Shown here piece by piece: positions 7,765 through 13,308 of a stretch of 13,308 nt of DNA (positions are counted from its first letter, which is position 1; every line of letters starts with the position of its first letter). Both the position numbers and the translations under genes were made by a program. The notes under the pieces were generated by a model. It worked only from the letters and a program-made list of their open reading frames with translations, did not search any database and was not told where the DNA came from. This DNA is from Isohypsibius dastychi (taxonomy: Eukaryota > Tardigrada > Eutardigrada > Parachela > Isohypsibiidae): assembly GCA_034696485.1 (NCBI GenBank), contig JAQIWT010000976.1, positions 1 to 13,308 on the forward strand. Reading direction: 5' to 3'.

Positions 7765-8335
7765 CGTGTTGAGTCAATGTTTGTCCCTCCGTTACTCGTT
7801 CGTCGAGGCTCAATACGTGTACCGGTCCCCGATTGAACAAGCGTCACCAACAAACGTTAACTCTCTCTATTCTGAGATCATTTACATTGATTGGGATACA
7901 CTTTTGTTATCAGTCAGTCAGGCTTTGTCCACGATATTTATTTAAAATGTGAATATATTATTGTGACCGGCACAAATAAAAACCTGGGGACTCTCAACAA
8001 GTGACGAACTCACGAATACTCCCGTAAGCCTCCCGACCACGATTCGAGTTCGAGTTCGACCTCTCATGCTCATCAATGATGTAAAGTAAATGCATCCACA
8101 CTTTTGATGACGATGTGAAAGTCTTTCGATTTGTTATTTTTAAAAATAATAATATAGATCAAACTCTTGATACTGCGGACACCGACTCGAAATAACAACA
8201 TCGAACGAAGCGACGCAATTGAACGAGAAAACCTGGGCTCGCCACCCAAAAACCTGTTTCCTCGGTGTTGACGTATCCACCTGCCGAACGACGGAAATAA
8301 GCTGATTTCGTGGCCGAGAGGGCCAGGGGGAAGCA
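7765..8335. promoter_or_regulatory. Divergent intergenic region shared by the phosphatase and URB1 genes
   Basis: The 571 bases between the two start codons must hold both promoters. The middle (about 7935-7985 and 8130-8160) is AT-rich, with tatttatttaaaatgtg and ttttaaaaataataatatag. No canonical TATA box stands at a normal distance from either ATG. A short TTCGAG-type repeat lies at 8043-8060. Whether the two genes are co-regulated cannot be told from sequence. Confidence 0.5.
8043..8060. repeat. Short TTCGAG tandem repeat
   Basis: TTCGAG TTCGAG TTCGAC, three hexamers with one terminal mismatch, in the divergent promoter region. It could be a small cluster of binding sites or simple slippage. 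Confidence 0.7.
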
Positions 8336-11300
8336 ATGTCGACATCGTCGCTTGAGCGAATCCTCGAGAAACTCAACGCTGAACAGCACAAAGATGTTCT
8401 CGATGGTCTTCAGCAACTCTCTGAAATCGACAACGAGACCACAAAGGAATATGTGCAAGTCTCACCTCTTGCATTTGAGATTACACGGTCTTGGAAGGAT
8501 GGCAAGACGGAGGCGTTTGAGCTGGCTGCGTTGAGGGCTCTGGACGCAATCTTTCACAAGGTTGAGGATGCCAAGGTTAAACTTAAGCTTTCTTGGTCGC
8601 TCATCAAGTCAGACTACTTCGTGGGACGTGTTTGTGCCATTCTTGGTAAGAGTGAAGTTTACGACGGAAGTATAACTACCATTCGTTTGCTTAGTTTCTT
8701 CGCAAGCCTTGATCCGTCACTCGCTCGTGAATGTCTCACAAGGTTTGATTACTCGAGCATATTGACTAAGCAAGATGACAAGAAGACAAGGCATACACAT
8801 GATAAGGCAATGCTCGTAGCCCGGAAAAAGCAAAGAGACGATTTAGTGGCTGGAATTGCTTCCCTTGTTTCAAATTGTCTAAACAGAGGTGACGAGCACG
8901 CACAAAGGTTGATAGTAGATTCCGCCCTCCTGTCGATCTGTCTCGATTCGTTCGTCGACCTGTCCAACGAGCTCGTTCGAGGACTTGTCTGTGGCATCGA
9001 GGCACATGGAACCACTAAATTGTATGTATCGGGGAAGTTGCTCGCAAATATGGCACGATGTACGAGGTCTCACCCTGACGATGCCATTCGCCATGAGGTC
9101 AGCGAATTTTTACGAAGGATCATAGCCACGAGAGGTGATAAAGTTGGAAGCAAGCTGATCGAATATTTAGATCCCTTCAATGAAGAGCGCCACGCGACGC
9201 TACTCGAGGAGAGTCTAAAATACTCCAAGAAAGTCTCTCTCGCATCGTTCTTCGAAACGCACCGCAGTCTCACGGTGTTGGAAGCTCGACCAACGCACGC
9301 ATGGCTTCGTACGGTCTCCCTTGTCGCCCGACTTATCCGTACCTGCGGCGTTCCTGAGAGTTTTGGGACAGTCGAGGATGCATTTAAGCAGATTGTACCA
9401 CCGGAGTCCGCATTGCCGCGTGCAAGTTTCTCTCGAATGATCTCCCACCCAAATGCCCTGGTAAAACTATATGGCTTGGATCTGCTCATTCACTTCCTGG
9501 CTCGTGCTGAAGTCGTCTTGAATAGACTTAATTCAGCGGTTGATAAAAGGAGATTTGCGGATCAACTCATAAAGAGAGTTGTCGACGCAAGTGCTCTGAT
9601 TGGAGCGTTCAAGTCAGATAATTCAGAACAAGATCGAATTCTCATCAACCGTTCGTTAAGGGCGATTGAATTGTTTGTGCGGTGCGGAATCGACACTGGC
9701 ATTGACCCATTACGATATCTTGCCAAACTCGGAACAGGCGAGCCCTTGCTCGACCATCGAATCATTTCCGTCGCCACAGCCGCTTCGAGACACGCAGCGA
9801 GTGAGGACTGGTTGAAAAATGTCACGGCCAATAAAGACGATATCGCCACGAAGGATATTGATGTCTGCAATCTTGGAGCTTTGGTACTCGGTCTTTGCAA
9901 TGTCAAAAGTGACTCGGTGAGACGTAATGGAATTCTGCTGGTTTGTCGGGCAGTAGAGCTGCTTCCATCGACCAAGTTAATAACATCAACTCTCACACCA
10001 TCTAGAGCAGCTGTTGTGCTGGATGGGGAAGGGATGGAATATCTAGTCCACATCGCAGTCAAGGCCATTGTCACACTTGCGTTGAGATCGCCCGCATATG
10101 CCAAATGCTTCAATATCGCTCTCACCAACACTAGGAAGAATAAGCGATTGGACCTGTCTAATTCGTTTGCAGCAGAGTTAACAAAGGAAAATTTGGAGTT
10201 CGAAACGAAGGAAATGGGTGATGAAGAAGACTCGCTGAAAATTCTTCGAGTTAAATCGGATGTTATCACCGCAGCCGACCTGATTGAGCTTGCAGCTGGG
10301 CTGGTTGACTGGAGTGTCTTTCCAGAATTGATATGTGACGAGCTGCCACGAATAGTCAAGCAAGATAAGCCCCAAACGTTGGCACTTGTCGATGCGATTC
10401 TCACTCGATTCGGAAATGTTCACTCGTCGGATGAGTCCCCTCTCGGTCCTCTGATCGTCTATCGCACTTTGGTTGGTTTAACTGATGTGCTTAGGCCCAC
10501 AAAAGCATTTGTCTCTCTCAATGCTATGCTACAAACAATGCGTTCAGGCCCGTCTTCCCAATCCTCCATGGTGCTCGATTTCCGATTTCAACTCAAAGCT
10601 CTCTGCATAAACTTGGGTAGAGTGTGGGCAACGTTGGATGATCAATATATTCGATTTGATTATGTTACCGCGTTCATTAGCGAGGAAGATATCAACAGGG
10701 TGGTTAGGATATACACTCAAGCCGGGAATGTTGATGGACTTGTAAGTCTTCTCGAGAAAGCTTCAACGTCAACCCTGTTGCGAGACACCAAGTTAGTTCG
10801 AACACTGATGGAGACACGAGACGAGCGATGTGCTCACGTATTGAGGCAGGCTCTTGCATCACCAGATAAATTTGCCGTGCTGAGTGCTTTGGAAGCGAAT
10901 ATTGACCTTGTTGGCTCGTTGTTGGACTTTGCTCAAACATCGGCGAAATGGCTCGAGATCGTCTTGGTTTGCGCTCGCATTCCAGGGCCAGTCTCCTTCA
11001 CGCTTAGCAAAGCAGAAATTATCCCGAGTATCGTGACTCAATATTGGTCGTTCTCCCAATGTGCATGCAAAGCGATGAATGACCGAATGGTGTCAGAGGT
11101 TAAGGCAACTATCAAGAGTCAGAAAGCTCATTCCAACATTATCGCATCCTCATTGGAAAGTGAGGAGTTTTGGACCGACAAGAAGTGGAAGAAATTGATC
11201 TTGAAGCGGTTATTCGTGGATAAACTCCTGCCCTCTGTGCTTGACAGTCTAGACGTTGGTAATCTGTGGCGTCTTATTGATGATAGACTTTCCAAGTTTC

Positions 11301-13308
11301 CTTCTTTGGTTAAGACTCAGACTGACATAGTTGCGAGTCTGATCGAATCAGAGAAGGGTTTGGGAATTCTTATCGGATTACTCGAACGTACATTGCTACC
11401 AGTCGATCTCATCATGCCACTAGTGATGTCTCGAGCAGTCGATTGGAGTAAGTGCGACCAGAATAGACTCCGCTTGATTGAGACGTGTTTGTCAGTCGAC
11501 ACTGCCTCGGTTGTCAATGCCATTGCACCCAACGATAGGCCAACCCTTCTTCATGCCGTTCTCGCGGGGTATACTGGAACACTGGGAGAGCGAGATGCTA
11601 AACTTAGAGTTATGTTAAGAAGGCTTGAAGCATTTGATGCTGTGTCCTTTAATCCCGCTCAGTTTGGATTCGCATTTGGCCCCCACCTTCTACCCCTCGA
11701 CCTGTACACCGAGACCGTTATCGAGGGCGAGGCTGAGTCCACGCGATTTAATATTATATTTGACAGGCATCTCAATTGGATCGTGGACGGTCTTGACTCA
11801 ACCTTGCTCAGACGTAGACCGAGACTGGAGGTGCACTTTAGTGAGTTCGATCTGATTGACGAGGATACGTTGACTGAACGCGAGGAAGCAAAATATTTTA
11901 GTTATGATTTGACATATCTTTTGAGAGCGATAGATTTTTACATCGGACTGGGCGCGATGGTGTTCAACCTGCCTTCGGATGGCGAAGTCACAACCCAAAT
12001 CGTGGAACCCCAAACTAACCAGGGCGATGCTGATTCCGGGGCCTTGGTGGTCCGCAGCTTCCCTGTACGTAAGTTTGTTCTCGGTGGGCATCTGGATCTC
12101 ATATTATTTGGTCTGGCTCATGCCAGTACAAATATCCGCTCACTTGCATTCGCTTGCCTTCGACGCTTTGCCCAGCTCGTCTCCCGAATGCCAACTGGCG
12201 TATTCAAAGAGCGTGATGAACTCCTTCTTGTTTTGAAAGTGTTTAGGGAGGCTGTGGCTGAGCCCATGCAACGTATCCCTCTCCTTACCATCGTGCATCT
12301 GCAAGAATTCATCCATGTGATCTGTCGTCAACAAGCGGGTCATTCGCAGTTCCAGCGAGTCAACGCCTTCTTCTTAGGTGACGGCGCCTCTTGGGATCTT
12401 ACCGACGTACCTCTTTTCATGCAGACTTTTCTCTCCGGATCACCGCAGTTCGAACAAGATCGCGTGTGGACTCTCAATTTGATTTCTCGCGGCATTGCAA
12501 CCCCCAAGGACCTTGCAGTCATCTCACGTAGATTCGTTATCGAATCATGTTTTGAACTCTTTGCCTCATCTCGGAGCGACTATTCATTCAGACGAGCTGT
12601 ACTTAATCTGATTGAAGCAATTGCGCGATGCCCATCAGCGGGATCACAAATCGATGCTGGAGCTAAAATGCTTATTGAAAGGGGATTTCTTGCATTCTGC
12701 TTGGATGTGTTTCAACAGGTTTTAAACGGGGCTCCGGTTTGGAGGCTGGGGGACGACCGGGGGGAGGAGCGCCTTGTTGAACTCGTTTCTAAACTTGTCG
12801 ATATCGTTGACGAAGTCGCTAAACGGAGACAGGAGTTCAATGACAAAGTCTCCGATCGCGATTGTGAACGAAAAAGAGCGAAGAGTTACCTCGGGTGTGA
12901 GTGGACGGCCCTCGAAGCTGACTGGGCCCTCTTCATGCCAACCTTGTTGAAAACGATTCGGTGGCTATCAAATGCCCAGCCGCAGGCACTATCAAGGGAA
13001 ATACTTGGACTCTTATTTTCCTCGCATGCTTCTCGACTTCATATCTTGCCCTGTGATGTCCTAGCTGAGCCGATACCTTACGGTGCATTGATTGCAATGT
13101 TCGAGAGCGGATCGATGAAAGTTGAAAAAGCTGAGGATGCCAACTCAATTTTTGCCCTAGTCAAACGATTGCGAGTCACAGACAGAGCAAAATACGCCGA
13201 ATCGGCAATCAGGCAGGCGGTCGATCATTTTGAGTCTTTCGATGACCTATTTATAGACTTCTTAGCTTTGCATGAGGCCGAGTCAGTGGAGGTACGCCGA
13301 AGCATGAT
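8336..13308 (+). CDS. URB1: URB1/Npa1 nucleolar pre-60S assembly factor, 3' end outside the window
   Basis: An open frame of 1,657 codons that runs off the window end; reading it codon by codon I found no stop and no intron. URB1 (yeast Npa1/Urb1) is a large helical-repeat nucleolar protein needed for early 60S subunit assembly, in yeast with Dbp6, Nop8, Rsa3 and Urb2. Residues about 50-390 match the N-terminal Npa1 domain, including VPPESALPRASFSRMISHPN (about 355-374) followed by LVKLYGLDLLIHFLARAE. Residues about 1245-1470 match the conserved C-terminal block: FVLGGHLDLILFGLAHAS, then VNAFFLGDGASWDLTDVPLF, then DRVWTLNLISRGI and a SRRFVIESCFELFASS segment. The middle is leucine-rich and weakly conserved, as usual. 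Full-length relatives have about 1,760 (yeast) to 2,270 (human) residues, so the missing tail is probably modest. The ATG is the first after an in-frame TGA at 8303-8305. Long antisense open frames inside it (for example 9562-10404) are shadows. Confidence 0.93.
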   Translation, partial: MSTSSLERILEKLNAEQHKDVLDGLQQLSEIDNETTKEYVQVSPLAFEITRSWKDGKTEAFELAALRALDAIFHKVEDAKVKLKLSWSLIKSDYFVGRVCAILGKSEVYDGSITTIRLLSFFASLDPSLARECLTRFDYSSILTKQDDKKTRHTHDKAMLVARKKQRDDLVAGIASLVSNCLNRGDEHAQRLIVDSALLSICLDSFVDLSNELVRGLVCGIEAHGTTKLYVSGKLLANMARCTRSHPDDAIRHEVSEFLRRIIATRGDKVGSKLIEYLDPFNEERHATLLEESLKYSKKVSLASFFETHRSLTVLEARPTHAWLRTVSLVARLIRTCGVPESFGTVEDAFKQIVPPESALPRASFSRMISHPNALVKLYGLDLLIHFLARAEVVLNRLNSAVDKRRFADQLIKRVVDASALIGAFKSDNSEQDRILINRSLRAIELFVRCGIDTGIDPLRYLAKLGTGEPLLDHRIISVATAASRHAASEDWLKNVTANKDDIATKDIDVCNLGALVLGLCNVKSDSVRRNGILLVCRAVELLPSTKLITSTLTPSRAAVVLDGEGMEYLVHIAVKAIVTLALRSPAYAKCFNIALTNTRKNKRLDLSNSFAAELTKENLEFETKEMGDEEDSLKILRVKSDVITAADLIELAAGLVDWSVFPELICDELPRIVKQDKPQTLALVDAILTRFGNVHSSDESPLGPLIVYRTLVGLTDVLRPTKAFVSLNAMLQTMRSGPSSQSSMVLDFRFQLKALCINLGRVWATLDDQYIRFDYVTAFISEEDINRVVRIYTQAGNVDGLVSLLEKASTSTLLRDTKLVRTLMETRDERCAHVLRQALASPDKFAVLSALEANIDLVGSLLDFAQTSAKWLEIVLVCARIPGPVSFTLSKAEIIPSIVTQYWSFSQCACKAMNDRMVSEVKATIKSQKAHSNIIASSLESEEFWTDKKWKKLILKRLFVDKLLPSVLDSLDVGNLWRLIDDRLSKFPSLVKTQTDIVASLIESEKGLGILIGLLERTLLPVDLIMPLVMSRAVDWSKCDQNRLRLIETCLSVDTASVVNAIAPNDRPTLLHAVLAGYTGTLGERDAKLRVMLRRLEAFDAVSFNPAQFGFAFGPHLLPLDLYTETVIEGEAESTRFNIIFDRHLNWIVDGLDSTLLRRRPRLEVHFSEFDLIDEDTLTEREEAKYFSYDLTYLLRAIDFYIGLGAMVFNLPSDGEVTTQIVEPQTNQGDADSGALVVRSFPVRKFVLGGHLDLILFGLAHASTNIRSLAFACLRRFAQLVSRMPTGVFKERDELLLVLKVFREAVAEPMQRIPLLTIVHLQEFIHVICRQQAGHSQFQRVNAFFLGDGASWDLTDVPLFMQTFLSGSPQFEQDRVWTLNLISRGIATPKDLAVISRRFVIESCFELFASSRSDYSFRRAVLNLIEAIARCPSAGSQIDAGAKMLIERGFLAFCLDVFQQVLNGAPVWRLGDDRGEERLVELVSKLVDIVDEVAKRRQEFNDKVSDRDCERKRAKSYLGCEWTALEADWALFMPTLLKTIRWLSNAQPQALSREILGLLFSSHASRLHILPCDVLAEPIPYGALIAMFESGSMKVEKAEDANSIFALVKRLRVTDRAKYAESAIRQAVDHFESFDDLFIDFLALHEAESVEVRRSM

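Noticed and set aside
8040-8065. A second tRNA-like TTCGA motif
   Set aside because: It is a simple TTCGAG repeat; no cloverleaf arms can be drawn around it.
9562-10404. A 280-codon antisense open frame inside URB1
   Set aside because: The plus strand carries recognisable URB1 sequence through the whole interval. The antisense product is Ser/Thr-rich without a recognisable domain, as expected for a mirror of the coding strand's codon use.
1-13308. CRISPR arrays, insertion sequences, long terminal repeats or bacterial defence genes
   Set aside because: No regularly spaced repeats, no terminal repeats with target duplications and no such proteins were found; the gene content is eukaryotic.

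Overview
This window looks like nuclear DNA from an intron-poor microbial eukaryote. Two products belong to eukaryote-only families: the Ran-binding factor Mog1 and the nucleolar ribosome-assembly protein URB1/Npa1. Genes alternate strand, have no operon spacing and no bacterial ribosome binding sites, and are separated by AT-richer non-coding DNA. All five coding regions read without introns, including more than 1,650 uninterrupted codons of URB1. The lineage cannot be fixed from the sequence. A unicellular alga (perhaps red) or another intron-poor protist would fit, but this is a guess.

Layout. 12-554 (+) is a small complete Mog1 homologue. It faces, tail to tail with about 110 bp between them, a minus-strand gene (662-2035) for a seven-helix membrane protein with a six-cysteine, EGF-like N-terminus and a long loop between helices 5 and 6. 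2036-5256 is a 3.2 kb stretch without a convincing intact gene. Its first part (to about 3420) is AT-rich and featureless apart from a candidate TATA element and a short AAT microsatellite. Its second part (about 3421-4699) holds successive coding-looking fragments in shifting plus-strand frames and may be a decayed gene. Its last part leads into the next gene and may include a small 5'UTR intron.

5257-6600 (+) encodes a 447-residue protein that resembles the N-terminal part of AMP-binding (adenylate-forming) enzymes but lacks the ATP-binding P-loop and a recognisable C-terminal domain. 6901-7764 (-) encodes a membrane-anchored histidine phosphatase, convergent with the previous gene. A 571 bp divergent intergenic region separates it from URB1 (8336 to beyond the window end, +), which occupies the right-hand 5 kb.

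The genes show no obvious shared pathway. Mog1 (nuclear transport) and URB1 (60S ribosome assembly) are housekeeping. The three others are of less certain role. I saw no RNA gene, transposon with defined ends, CRISPR array or bacterial-type system. The best candidates for something undescribed are the EGF-7TM receptor-like protein, the adenylate-forming pseudoenzyme and the decayed-looking region at 3.4-4.7 kb.
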